A DNA stretch of 64,000 nucleotides from Alligator mississippiensis (lineage: Eukaryota > Chordata > Crocodylia > Alligatoridae), in contig NC_081832.1 in assembly GCF_030867095.1 (NCBI RefSeq), positions 60,187,444 to 60,251,443 of the forward strand. Direction: 5' to 3'. The notes under the pieces were generated by a model. The model was not told where the DNA came from and did no database searches. It saw nothing but the letters and a program-made list of their open reading frames with translations. The position numbers and the translations under genes are program-made. This document shows positions 34,190 to 46,400 of this stretch, one piece after another. Within the stretch, counting starts at the first letter, position 1. Each line of letters starts with the position of its first letter.

Positions 34190-36929
34190 CACCCCCAGCC
34201 CTAACTGATCCCAGGCCTCTCTGTAGAAATGAGCAAGACTTTAGTTTCGATTCTCTTCCCTGATGCTGTAGTTTGCATATCACATGGTGACTGCTTCAGA
34301 GTCATCCAGCTTCCTCTGCTCTGCTACTTAATAGTCTCTGTAGTTTCTGCAGCCCTTTCCTGTGCCTCTCCTGAGAGTTGCAGATAAACCTCTCTCTGCT
34401 TCCCAGATCAACTCTCATATGAGCGATGTCTGTTTGGAGCTGGAACCACGCAATACAGTTTTGCTTTCTCCTGCTAGAGGGCTCCTCTGCCACTCCCAGA
34501 TGCACTGGAAATGTAGTAATTTAAACACTAACTCTAAGGGCAATAGTTTAAAACAGAAGGCCTTTCTAAAGCAACCACACCCATCTGGATTTTTTAGGAC
34601 AGGCCTGTATTTCAGGCTGGTTCATACTGTCCCCAAAGGACTCCTTGAAGTGGGACTTGCGTTCCAAAACCTGCGAAGCAGGTCTTGTCTTGCCACCAGG
34701 CAGTTCTTGTTCAGGGCTGGGGTTTGAGCCTGGGGGTTGTCACAGGACCAGGGAGCTGACCTAGCCACTCTCATTCCTGGGCTGCTACTACCTGTCTGTG
34801 GACCACCGCTTTCAGCGCTCCCACGAGCTGCTGCGAAGCACTGGAGGCCTGCTCCAGCATCTCCGTTCTGTGGCGGTTTTAGTACAGATCAAACTTTGCT
34901 GCCCACTGTGGGGCTGAACACAAATTATTTATATGGTTTCTGTACATCAGGAGAGGTCTGAAAGATGCTTTTTCATCTGCATATCCTTCTCCCCCTGCCC
35001 CCAATACAACTCAACATAATTACAGACCATGATTAAATAAGCCTTTCAGCAAAAAACAAAAAATAACTCCTGTGAGGGAAGGAAAGGATTACATCTTTGT
35101 TTCCTGAGCAGGGCAAACACCACAGCTGCTGGTCCTCAGGCCAGAGATTGCAGAAGGATCAGGCCAGCTGGGTTCATTAGCTACTTTCTCCAAGCAGCTG
35201 TAAGAGGTTGTGCTCAGGGGAGTTCAGTTTTCACCTAAGTCTGTGGTCAGATTCTCCTGAAAGTTTGGGAGTGGGGAAAGGGAAGGAGGAGAGAGAAAAA
35301 GCCCTTCTCTTCCCAGGGTGGATGTTGCAGAACTGATCTTTTGTGGCATTTTCTTTCAGCCTGTGCTGCCTTTGCCTACACAAGGCCCCCTTGGGCTGGG
35401 CTTTTTGCTCTCAGTTTACTGGGACAGGGAGCAGGAAGCTCAAATCCTAGGTGTTTCTCTAGTAGCAGCTCCCTTTTTGTAGGGATTGCTTTTTGCTCCT
35501 TGCCCCCATAATATTTACAGCATATTAAAGAAGCAGGCAGGTGATACTAAACTAGGAGTTGCAAGCATTCATGAGAATAGGGGAAAAACACAAGTGGAAA
35601 CAGAGAAGTGAGGAACCGGTGGCAAAGAGTAGGTCTCAGTTTGTGGGGGGAAAGTTTAAGAATGAGTTTATTTAAAAAACATAAATCAGAGTCCAGCTGT
35701 GAGGTGGGAGGAAGAAGCAGCAATAATGTCAAGAGAGATGAAGAGCTAGTAACAAGCTATAATTAAATCTGCTGCAGAAAAAGGTCACTGCAATTTTGGG
35801 ATGCATGTGCAGGGATGCCATGCTATGAAGCAAAGTGGGAGGGTAGGAGTGTTTGGGCTACAAAAGCCCCGGGAGCAGTGCTTTCTGTTCTCAGCATTTC
35901 AGTACCTGAAACTGGGACAAAACGAAGAGTGCAGAGTAGAGCGGTGCAAACTGGAGGGATGTCTACAGAGATCTGGGGGATAGCTTTGCTGAGCCATAAG
36001 TGTACGTGAATGAGGAGGGAAACTCCTGAAAGATGGAAATGCCAATGAGATGATAACTGATCCTATGAAAGTATATAAAATGAGAAATAGCACTAAACCA
36101 GGGGGAGGGGAGGAGGGGAGGGGAGGGGAGCATTTATTGGGCTCATTTTCTGACAAGGCAAACACCACAGCTGCTAATCCTCATTGCAACCATTACTGAA
36201 AAATCAGCCCAGTGAGGGTTTTTGCTGCCTTTCTCTAGGACACTTTTCTGAGGGGTGTATCCAAGGGAGTCTACCTTTTGCTTGCTTCAGTGCCTAGATG
36301 CTCGTGGAAGTTTTGAGAGAGGTGGGGGAGGCCTCTTGTGTGAGACATCTAAAGTTAAATTGAGCAAAAAACGTAGAGATCGTACATGAAGGTGTCACCC
36401 TTGTAAGGGCAGTGAAGTGAACTAGGTGACTGTCTATGTATCTTACTCATATCTTGTACCTGTGAGTCATAACATAATTATTACAGCCCCTTTCTAAGTT
36501 ACTGTTTCCTGAATAGCCTCCTGTATCTCCATTTTTTTTTTTTTTTTTTTTTTAGAAAATTTGTCATATTCCAGGTTTAGTTGTCTCAAGTGAATGCAGT
36601 TCTCTAGCTGCGTTCTTCTCTGATGCTATGAGGGAGGGGGGACTATGTCTCTCTTGAGGGGGACAGGATTAGCCAGTCTTTCTCTTGAAACTTTTTCCCA
36701 TGGATCTTGTTTTTTTTTGTGGGAAATCATTTGTTTTCTTTGGAGAACTTTGATTTATTTTTCAACACCCAGATCTCAACAGTCTAGAATGTTTGGTTTA
36801 AATTTTATTGTATTTTTTTTGCAAATCCCTCAAAATCCCTGGTTACTGCTTCTCATTTGTGCTTTCCTGGGTCCTAACATTTTAGCAAATCAGCATTAGT
36901 TTTACCAGTTAAGACCCAGAGTCAGTGAC
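34190..36929. other. Spacer upstream of gene B, no recognised gene
   Basis: Non-coding sequence with a purine run at about 36102-36130 (GGGGAGGAGGGGAGGGGAGG) and a poly-T run at 36532-36553. A diverged direct repeat pairs about 35110-35200 with 36151-36240 (shared GGCAAACACCACAGCTGCT). The gene B promoter should lie in its first few hundred bases, but I see no clear TATA box or CpG island. Confidence 0.4.
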
Positions 36930-37112
36930 TAGGATTGCCAACCCTCCTGGATTGATGTTGATTCCTGTAGACTCCCTGCCAATTTCCCGGTGACTATTGA
37001 AAGCAACCCTGGAGATTTTAATAGGATATTTTAAGAAAATGAAATTAATGGCATTACATCATGTTGGGGGGGAAAAATCTCCCAGAATAGCTTCAGTCAG
37101 TTGGCAACCCTG
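36930..37112. mobile_element. Small hAT MITE with perfect 8-bp target duplication
   Basis: TCAGTGAC flanks both sides (36922-36929 and 37113-37120). The ends TAGGATTGCCAAC and, inverted, CAGGGTTGCCAAC are 13-bp inverted repeats with two differences. 183 bp, non-coding. Confidence 0.85.
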
Positions 37113-37679
37113 TCAGTGACCAGAAAAGCCTGTAAAATACCTGGAAAGGATTTCTTGCTTACACAGGCAATATTTGTTGCAAGTGTATATCATCTGACTT
37201 CATTCTTTTTTTAGCCTTTCAAACCAATCTAGCAGGATGGTTTTACTGAGAGTTCACAACCAGCTTACAACCTGCTGTGTGTCCCAGGGCTCCTTTTGAT
37301 TTGTATGCTTTTTTAGTATCTCCTGTATGCTGAGTAGTGATGCTTCAAATTATCTTCCATCCTCTCCAAAGAACGCATTCCCTTTTCTTATTCCCTCCTC
37401 TCCTAGTTCCCCAAGGCTGCTTTTGTGGTTCCTCTCAGTTCACTATCATCTACCAATGTAATGACTCTTCTGTAAGTGCATAATTCCAGGTTACTATCAA
37501 ATATGAGTGAAGCCATGTCCCCTGCCTGCAGACCTTCACTGCTTACTTCCTTCAAGCCAGATAACAGTGTTGTTTATCATCACTGCTATTTATTTACAAT
37601 GCCATTGCCCACAATCAGTCACCATGTCAGAATTTCCCATTCACAGAGGCTGTACTTAAAACACTGGAAGCAATAGCAT

Positions 37680-38181
37680 TGTGGAATCAGAAAAAATATA
37701 TGCCTTAAACTTTGATTATTTTAGTTATAAGATGACATAACCGCTTTGTGTAGAATTGCTGGCTCTGTACAGTAGAACAGATAAGGGCAAGTGTTTGTTC
37801 TTTGTAACTCTTCTGCAACTGCTTCGCTCACCGCGGCCTTGAAGGTAGAAAAAAAAGTATGTACAAAGTAGATTTCCAGGTGCAAGAAGGAGGTTTGTGA
37901 ACTAACCCTACCTCCCCCATAATTCCCATCCTGATTACAGCAAAGAAATAATGAAGTAATATTATAGCCGCTTTTCATGCTAATTTCACTATATGATCAC
38001 GTGAGTTGTAAGCGGCTGTTAAAAAGTATATAAGCCTCCTGATTTTGCTCTTGGGGGGGACCCCTTCCAAGTGCTTGGGAAATCCATGTCACTTTGGAAC
38101 TCCCCCTACAGCTGTAGTTTCTTTTGAATAAAAGCTTCTGCTGACCTGACCCAAAAGTACTCTGTGTGTGTTTCCACGACA
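37680..38181 (+). mobile_element. Solo LTR of an endogenous retrovirus (fossil)
   Basis: 502 bp beginning TGTGGAATCA and ending TTTCCACGACA, with a 4-bp flank GCAT on each side (37676-37679 and 38182-38185). Inside are a TATATAAG box near 38027 and AATAAA at 38127-38132, in the order expected of U3-R-U5. No internal viral sequence adjoins it, so it is a solo LTR left by recombination. Family not assigned. It looks moderately young, since the signals and target duplication are preserved. Confidence 0.65.
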
Positions 38182-38259
38182 GCATCATACCATGCTGAGA
38201 ACATAAATTACAGTTGATAGCTCAGGTCATGAAAACTAGTGGTCTCCCAGTGCAAACAC
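38136..38259 (+). repeat. 124-bp perfect direct repeat, copy 1
   Basis: Identical, as far as I can see by eye, to 40055-40178. The repeated unit spans the last 46 bases of the solo LTR and 78 bases of flanking sequence, so it was not made by retrotransposition. Copy 1 ends four to five bases short of an inverted-repeat element. Confidence 0.9.
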
Positions 38260-38265
38260 CTGGGC

Positions 38266-39051
38266 TAGGGACAGACATTACACATAAACCAGTTTAAGTG
38301 ATCAGAAACTGGCTTAAACCTGTAACAGAACAGATGTTCAGTGCACAGAAACCAGTGTGAAAATGGCTGAAACCGGTTTAAGATAAACCTCATTGAATGT
38401 AGTATCAGACTTAACTGATTTGGGTCAAACCGGTTTATGCAATGTATGTCCCAGACCCCTTGCTGGTTTAAGTTAAACCAGACTCCTCCAGCATGCTCTT
38501 TGGGCTGGGTAGGGCAGGGCTTTCTGCTCTACAGCGGGGCTGGACCCTCCCCTCTGCTCCCTGGCTGGAGCTCTGGCAGAGACTACTGGCATCTGCCTGG
38601 CTTCACCCTGCTCCCCACCCCTCTGCTTTACATAAACACCTCTCAGCATTAGCTAGTATACCACATACTGGATAGTCTGTGGTGTGGGAAACCAGTTCCT
38701 TCCTTGGAAAAGCTGTCTAAGAGAGCTTGGACTAACAGAGAGAGGCTTTGTTTTCTGATAGTGTGATAAACAGTGAGTTAGAGGTGATAAGCACTGTGTT
38801 ATCAACTGCCTGCTGGGCTGCTGTGGGAGTGGAGGACCTCCCATATCAGAGCACCCTGCCCCCACCCCTCAGCACTCTGGGAGGGGAGGACGGATCTAGC
38901 ACACCCCGGCTTCTAGCCTGAGCCACTGCAAGTATGTGCCTGCATTTCTGGGATGTCTGTCCGGTTACAAACTAGTTTAGCCTAGCCAGATTAGACTAAC
39001 CAGCAAGGATTGAATCAATTCAAGCTCAGGCTTTTTGAATCTCTGTCCCTA
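38266..39051 (+). mobile_element. Inverted-repeat DNA element, family 3, copy 1
   Basis: The ends TAGGGACAGACATT and, inverted, TAGGGACAGAGATTC are terminal repeats, each beginning at a TA dinucleotide. This would suit TA-target (Tc1/mariner-like) insertion but does not prove it. The interior is rich in AAACCGGTTTA-type palindromes, with a GC-rich centre. An inverted copy lies at 47582-48301. Non-coding. Confidence 0.6.
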
Positions 39052-39052
39052 G

Positions 39053-40054
39053 TCCTGCAGCATTACACATGGTCATGGAGTATCAGTGCCCAAGGGATCT
39101 GGGATATCTGCACACACCTTGTGTTTGGTACAGTGCCTAAATCCAAGTTTGCATGATACATAACATGCTTTGCACAGTAGCTGAATATGCATGGAGATAA
39201 TGATAGAATTCTGGGATATAAAGATAAAATAAAAATAATGGTGGGAGCTAAGGTCAGAAGATAGATGTTAAACTAGCCCCTTTCTTCAGGAAAGTTTCTA
39301 TGCAATGATCACACAGCAAACTTCATTAAATTTTGCAAAGATGAATACAGCTACCAAATACTTGAGAATGCAATATTGATAATGTATCATGTGACTATAT
39401 CTAGCTGTATTCTATAATGAAACATAAACTTAACAAAAACAAGCAGTCTTACAAATTAGTATTATGTAAAACCCCAACTCCTAAAACTCCTGACAGGTGG
39501 CCAAGCTGCCAGGGGAATCTTACACAAAGTCAGAGACTAAGTTTTGAGAGATTTGGGATCCTCAGAACATGTGCAGGTGGGAACCTCAGCAAGGGATGCA
39601 AGGAAGACATCCTGGATCACTTGGTCCCTTTTTTATCCTCCTCTTCAGTAAAAGCATACAAAATTACTTGATAAAAACATCAAGAGCCACCCTATTAGCC
39701 AAGATAGTACACGCTGCCCTGACTCCTGTATCAAAATTAGATGTCCTTAGACTGACTGGCCTTCTGTGGTGGTGTAATCCACTTCTTCCGGCCATGCTTC
39801 CACTTTTGGAATGTTTCCATGGGTCATGTCGGTCTCTTCACGCCACGATAGGAAATCAGCAATTCTATTAGCCGCACCAGGCCTGTAGCTATCAAAATTT
39901 AAATGGTTCTAAGGATAAGGCCCAACAAGTCATTCTAGAGTTCTCATTTTTTGTCTTGTTCAAACATTGTAATGATGCATGGTTACTAAACTAACTTCTC
40001 ACCCGATTAAATAATATCCAAAATAGGTCATCGCCCACTTTACTGAACATAACA
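39053..40054. other. AT-rich spacer without recognised gene
   Basis: About 1 kb of ordinary AT-rich sequence with only short open frames. I see no gene, domain or clear repeat in it. Confidence 0.4.
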
Positions 40055-40178
40055 TTCTGCTGACCTGACCCAAAAGTACTCTGTGTGTGTTTCCACGACA
40101 GCATCATACCATGCTGAGAACATAAATTACAGTTGATAGCTCAGGTCATGAAAACTAGTGGTCTCCCAGTGCAAACAC
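40055..40178 (+). repeat. 124-bp perfect direct repeat, copy 2
   Basis: Second copy of 38136-38259, 1.92 kb away, same orientation. It continues into different sequence on both sides. The LTR part of the repeat here has no LTR body to its left. Confidence 0.9.
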
Positions 40179-40568
40179 ACAAAACATTCTCTCTCAATGG
40201 TGGAGTATCTTCTTCCTGCTGCATTCAGTTTCTTACTAGCAAATGTTTCTTAGTAGCAAAAGCCTTCTCGCTCCTGGCACACGAGCAGGCCTTGGTCCCA
40301 GGGCTCTGCCTCCTCTACACCCCACCTAACGCCAACCAAGACAATGTTAAGACTCAGTCTAGTCTGACTTTTGGCTAGCAACCATGGATGGGGCAATGGC
40401 CCCTGTTTACCAGCAGACAAAGTTAAAATCCATATACAGTCTCTTTCAAAGAGTCCTTCTTCCTCTTTAGGCCTGAAAGTTTGCCCAACTCGCCTCCTCT
40501 AAAACCCTGAGGGTGTACCTTCTCTTCCCTGAGGGTACTCCACTTTTCTGTTTCTTCTCCCTCTGCAG

Positions 40569-41052
40569 GCTCGCCGCCGTCCTAGTCTCTGCCCTTATCA
40601 TCCAGGATCCACGGCTGTTAGGAAGGTAAGTATCCTGGCTCTTCTGAGCCAGCTTTGGTCAGGCATCCAAACTCTCTAGGTTCCCACCAGTTGCCCCTGC
40701 TGGGGCATAGTCTTTCCATGCCACACTGGCCTCCCTGGACAATCCACTTCTAGTCCTCCCCAGATGTCTGTTGGGGTGATTTTTAACTCTTTTCTGTAGT
40801 GCTGGCTGACAAATCTCTGGTGGCACATGTTTATAAAGTGTGTCCATGCCGGCATCGGACAGATCCTTTGATCTACTACGGCTGTTGCTGCTGCTTCTCC
40901 TACTGCTCCTGTGCCAACGGTCAGTCTGTTCTCATGGTGGTGTCCCTGCCACACCTTCCAAGAAGTTTCTCTCGCTGAAGGACTTGGTTCCATTTGTTTT
41001 ATTTATACTACTTCTCTTAACTTATGCTAACTTAACAGTATTTAAGGCTTAA
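40569..41052 (+). CDS. Candidate small plus-strand gene coding a hydrophobic 68-residue peptide
   Basis: Exon-like segment 40569-40625 (57 bp) has a strong acceptor (CTCCCTCTGCAG) and consensus donor (AAG/GTAAGTATC). A second acceptor (CTCTTTTCTGTAG) at 40799 precedes an ATG at 40846 and a 68-codon frame to a TAA at 41050-41052, which overlaps AATAAA (41051-41056). The peptide has a Leu-rich N-terminal segment (about residues 11-22), a short Cys-bearing linker (CQRSVCSHGG) and a second hydrophobic helix (LVPFVLFILLLLTY), so it could be a secreted or membrane microprotein. The Leu run comes from a CTG/CTT-rich tract and could be a by-product of base composition. Frames from the 57-bp exon do not join this ORF, which would make it 5' UTR. 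I do not recognise a family. Confidence 0.25.
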
Positions 41053-41056
41053 TAAA

Positions 41057-42470
41057 ACACTATATAATAAGTAACTGCATGTATAGAAAATAGTGGTGTT
41101 TGTTTTATTATACAAACAGAAAATTACCAAACAGATATGTTTGCTGATCTATTTGGGCCCATATTCCTTTGGATACTGTAACATCACAGCCATGAAATTC
41201 ACAGCAACATTACCTGTGAGTTACTGAAAGATAATGCATGCCCATTTTCTTGTGGATTGTATGGTTTCACAGATACCAAGATATCATATGGACAACTTGC
41301 CCTAAAATGCCACCTCTAGATGCCTGTTTCCAGAGTTTGGGATGGAGCAGCATATGGCAATTGTGGATATCTTGCTGCATGTAGAGAAGACCCACACCAG
41401 CCTCTTGCCCTACCTTTGAGCAACTCAACTGAATATACCACTGAACAACAGAGACCCTGACTCTGTCATGGCAATGCTGGCATTTATTAGGTGCATTTCT
41501 TATCTTTCCTTTACTAAGTTTCTTCTTCATGTTCCCCAGAACTTAGCATTGCCTCACGTTGTCCTGTATCCACCTCCCATCATGTCTGCGGGGTCAGTTC
41601 CTCCATTTTCGTTCTCTCCATCTCACTATGTACTTAGCTTGTTCTGGGGAGCCTGGGGAATAGGAGAAAAGGTGGCTTTTTATTCCATTTATGCACTGCC
41701 AATTGTCATGCCACATGCTTCCCTACCAAAAAACCTTGCCTGATTTCTGTATATCCCTAGTTTCATGAATGGTTGTGTGCCAAATTCCTTGCTACATGCC
41801 TCCACCATATGCCTGGGTGGGCAGCACCCAGTTGTATGGCTCAGTGTATACATGGTCTGCTGGAAGAGCCTGCACTCCAAGGGGAGCACCAGTTTCTTTC
41901 CACCCTTTAATGTTCATATTGACTTCCATGCCTCCTAAGCAAAGTTCCCATAGTAGTGGATGATTTTCCCCTCATGCAGTAAGCCAAAGAGGGTAAAGAG
42001 CACAGTCTCTAGTGAAGGCAGACACAGGAGCTGGGAAGCTACCTTATTCTGATATCATTCAAATAACTGGAGATTTCTGTGGTTTGTATGCCCTTTGACT
42101 TTGACAATATCATATTGATCTAGGCAGAGGCACTGATTTTATTCTCCTGTGAATGCTGCAAAATGGAAGAGAACAGCAACCAGGCAATCACTGAGTGACT
42201 GTAGGAGCTTGGTGCCAATTCAGAACCAGGCCTGTGGAAATCCTTGCAGGGCTGGTGCCTGTGCTTGGATAGCATTGTCTTCCACAGAAACCTACGAGTT
42301 TCATTTTTATTAAACTTTCCTTACAAAGCAATGGTCTAAGGTGATTGAACTGAGGGGAAAAGTTTAAAGAAAACATGGCAAAGTTTGGTAACACCTGAAG
42401 CTTAAAAATGTGAAGTTCATAGAGGCCTCCTAGAACCTAGATACCCGTGGACTCTATTACCAGTTCTCAT
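41057..42470. other. Spacer without recognised gene
   Basis: No domains or repeats recognised. Searched on the minus strand for a PRY-SPRY exon belonging to gene C, without success. Confidence 0.4.
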
Positions 42471-43372
42471 TCATAGGATCATAGAATCATAGAAGTAGGG
42501 TCGGAAGGGACTTTGTAGATCTTCAAGTCCGACCCCCTGCCTGGGCAGGAGGAAAACTGGGCTCAAATGACCCCAGCCAGGTAGGCATCAAGCCTCTTCT
42601 TAAAGACCCCCAGGGTAGGAGCCAGTACCACTTCCCTGGGAAGTTGGTTCCAGATCCTAGCCGCCCTAACTGTGAAGTAGTTCTTACGGATGTCTAATCT
42701 AAACCTACTCTCAAACAACTTGTGGCCGTTATTCCTTGTTATCCCAAGGGGCTCTATGGGGAAACAAGGTCTCCCCCAAACCCTTCTGGTCCCCACTAGT
42801 GAGTTTATAGACTGTCACCAGGTCCCCCCTCAGCCTTCTCTTGTGAAGACTGAACAGGTTCAGGTCCCGTAGCCTCTCGTTGTAGGGTCTGCCCTGTTGT
42901 CCCAGGATCATGCGGGTGGCCCTCCTCTGGACCCTCTCAATGTTGTCCACATCCCTCTTGAAGTGAGGTGCCCAGAACTGGACACAGTACTCCAGCTGTG
43001 GCCTGACCAGTGTCGGGTAGAGGGGGAGGATCACCTCCTTGGACCTACTTGAGATGCACCTGTGGATGCACGATAGGGTCCGGTTAGCCCTGCCAATCGT
43101 GATTGTCGCATTGTCGGCCCATGTTCATCTTGGAGTCAATAATGACTCCAAGATCCCTTTCTGCCTCCGTGCTATCAAGAAGGGAGTTTCCCATCTTATA
43201 AGTGTGCTGCTGGTTACTACTGCCCAAGTGCAGCACCTTGCACTTGTCAGTATTGAAACGCATCCTGTTTTTGTTAGCCCACCCCTGCAACCTATCCAGG
43301 TCTTGCTGCAGTCTTTCCCTCCCTACTAGCGTGCCCACCTCACCCCAAATTTTGGTATCATCATTATTACTT
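42471..43372 (-). mobile_element. CR1 LINE, 5'-truncated 3' end
   Basis: Minus-strand CR1 copy. From 43372 downward it reads IWGEVGTLVGRERLQQDLDR, then YPTLVRPQLEYCVQFWAPHF with VQRRATRMILGQ, then RLDIRKNYFTVRAARIWNQL and FKKRLDAYLAG, in three frames, so at least two frameshifts separate the pieces. The tail near 42475-42500 carries the CR1 3' motif ATCATAGAATCATAGAA. Only the end of the reverse transcriptase and the 3' UTR are present (about 0.9 kb of a 4-5 kb element). It lies about 60 bp downstream of the gene C reading frame. Confidence 0.9.
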
Positions 43373-43434
43373 TTTGCAATAAGATATTTTCCCTACTATT
43401 CCTGGGTGCACTTTAAACTTCAGACTTCCTTCCT

Positions 43435-46400
43435 TCAAGAATCACACAGAACACTTAAAAAAAATCTCGGCCCCTTCAATGAAACATGGACATATTTTGA
43501 TGAATGCAGGTCTTTGATTAGTGTATGTGGAATGGTGGCTGAAATCAGAGTCTCACCATGATCTGAGTGATTTGTGTAGTATGTACGTAAAGGAGGAGCC
43601 AGAGCAGACATTCCAGGATCTATATCTGACTGCCATCTTCTTTTAGCCTCTGACTTTGAGGCCCAGTCATACAGTGTCTCTTGGTTCAGCTTTTCTAGGC
43701 GTTTTCTCTTCCTTGAAACCACAGGGAAATCTTCCTCTTCCTCTGACCCTAGGGCAAAACAATGAACAGTTCCTCAGGGGATCCCTCCAACTGACATTTA
43801 CCACCCCCATCCCCATCCCCAAAAGGACCCTCTAGATAATTATAGTTTTGTTTCCTCTGTGGCTCTGCACACTATTCTGAGTTTACTTACTGTGGCCTGG
43901 TTGTAGACATGCAGTTATCTTTGAGACAAAGATCTGCGTCTGTCTTTGAATGTTCACCATTGTCCATCGATTCAGTTGCATGCTGGGTGCTGGTGACAGC
44001 ACTTTCATGTAGTCTATACTGAAATCTTGCTGCTTAAACCTATAATATTCAGGAATTCACTTAATAGCCAATGCATGTAACATGTGCATATTGCAAATTG
44101 GGGATGACTTCTTCCAAACCCAAAACAGACATCAAGTACCAGGTCTGCATGTAGAATTGAATGACATCTCTTATTCTATTTGTAGCTCTTAGCTGCTTTT
44201 TGAAGACTGCCACTAGACTTTGTTATGTACGTCTGTGCAGCACCTCAAAAGTCAAAGTGTGGAAGGGGGGGATCAAAGTCTTCCTTTAAGAAGATTTTAC
44301 AATATAAAGGTCTAAAAGTTAGGCCTCAGAATTCAAGGCTATAGTGGTGATGCATCTGTGTCCACCACAGAGGGTGTATTGGTTCCCAGCTGCAGTGCCT
44401 CTGGCTTTCTTGTATTTGAATCCATATTTTGTATCAGAATCCATATTTAGGAGCCCAGATAAGTGGCTGGATTTTCAAAAATGCTGAATACCTAGCAGCT
44501 CCCTCTAGCGTGCAGTTTTGGAAGTCCTTGCCAGTGCATTTTCATTAAGGTGTACAGTGATGCAAGACTTTTGCCCCCTTGAGAGCTGAGCAGGCTGTTC
44601 CTATGGTATTCCTGGCCCTAGCTGCCCCAGGCAGTGATGGAAAGGAGTGCCAAATTCAGGAGATAAATGCAATGCACATGTTGTATTTTTTTATCAGATA
44701 CTGAGTCTGATTCTTTCTCATGTACAAGCCAAATATCTTATACACTGACTAAGATGCAGATTCTTGGTGGGAACTGATTTCAGTAGTTTTACCTGCATGC
44801 ATGCAATGACAAAATGTGCAACCAATATAACCCCATCCTGTATGCTCTTTAGGTGATTCCACTAAGGCTCTAAAGTTCATCACTTGCTTCAGACACTGAG
44901 AGCCAATGAACATAATTATAGATAGCTACCTTGTGCTCCCTTCCTCTATCCGTTATTATCACCTGTTATCTCTTGTTGCACACTTAGATTTCATGAACAC
45001 TGGGGCAAAAAATGTCTGTCTGTTAAACATGTAGGCCATGTCCAGATATGTGTGGATGTTTGATTCCCCAGGGACAACTAGCAGCAGTGCATGTTGCACC
45101 ACCACTAGTTGTCTCTGGAGAACACCTGTGCCACACATACGCTGTCGCACAGCAGGTTACCCCAGGTAGGGTAGGGGAGACTGGGGCCAGCACTGGCCTG
45201 GCCCCAACAGCCTTACCTGGGGTTTTGGGGGCCACCTGGGGCTGCAGCAGCAGCGATCCCACCACATGGAGCCTGGCCAGCAGCAAAGTGCAGCACTTGC
45301 CAGCTAGGCTCCGGCTTAGGGCAGCACACATTGCCACCATGAGTGCCACACCACTTTTTTTCTCCACTGGTTGTTTTTTTTTTGACCCCTGGAAATCCAG
45401 GGGTCAAAAAACCCCTCCATGCTGCTCCCTGGCAGTGTGCAGAACAACGGAATGGGCAGTATGTGGCACTGCAGACATGTCCGTGGCACCACATACTGCA
45501 CAGCCACGCTCATCTGGACTCGGCCGTTGAGTCTTTCTAATAAGCCTCTACCATAATATAAATTATTATATGATCATAGTAAAGATTGGAAAGTGAAGAG
45601 CAAGACATCCCCCAGTATTCACAACTTGCCTAGAGCAATGCTTGAATAACAGTTGAATCCTACCTGTAATTGTGCAAGACAGCAGTCAAGAGAAAATCTT
45701 TCAACTCTAAGATGGATAAAAACTAACCTTCCCTACTGCAGAACTGATGAATTAACATGGAAGAGCACAAAATACACATACACAAAAGAATATTTTGATA
45801 AAGAACTCACCTGTCTTGAGTCACTTTAAAGGCCTATAAAATATATAAAAAAGTGTTACCACAATTATAGACAAAGGACAGAACAATGAAGCGAATATCG
45901 TTAATCAATAAAGGTATCATAAATGCTGCCACTTACTTTAAGAAATATAAAATCATCCACTTGAGCCCTAACTGTTTGTAGTTCACAGAAGGTCTGGTAA
46001 GCTTCATCTCTCTTCTGCTCCATTACATGCCTTACTCTGAGGATCCTAGAAAGCCACTCTTCCTTATTATACTTGATAGCGTCTAAGAGCTGCACCTTGG
46101 TATGATCCACCTGAGAATGGATCTCTTTGAAAAGATTTGACAGCTGGTCCTTCAGAATATTTTCCTGGGCCTTAAAACAGTCCCCCAAAATAGAAACAGA
46201 AGCAAGAAATAACAGAAAATGAAGTGTGAGATCAGGGATTCAGGACGGTGACTGATACTATCACAACATCTGTAAGCAACTAGAGCTGGTGGAGAGATGT
46301 GGGGGTTTGGGTTTTTTTTTCATCAATATGGCTATTTCATAAAGAAATGCCCATTTCCATGTAAGTATTGAAAAATCAATATCTAAATTATTTGGCTGAA

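Noticed and set aside
42563-43338. Reverse-transcriptase-like frames as a possible host gene
   Set aside because: CR1 LINE with typical motifs and 3' tail; frames are interrupted.
45048-45530. 160-codon plus-strand ORF
   Set aside because: Lies wholly inside an inverted-repeat element in gene C intron 5, with competing frames on both strands.
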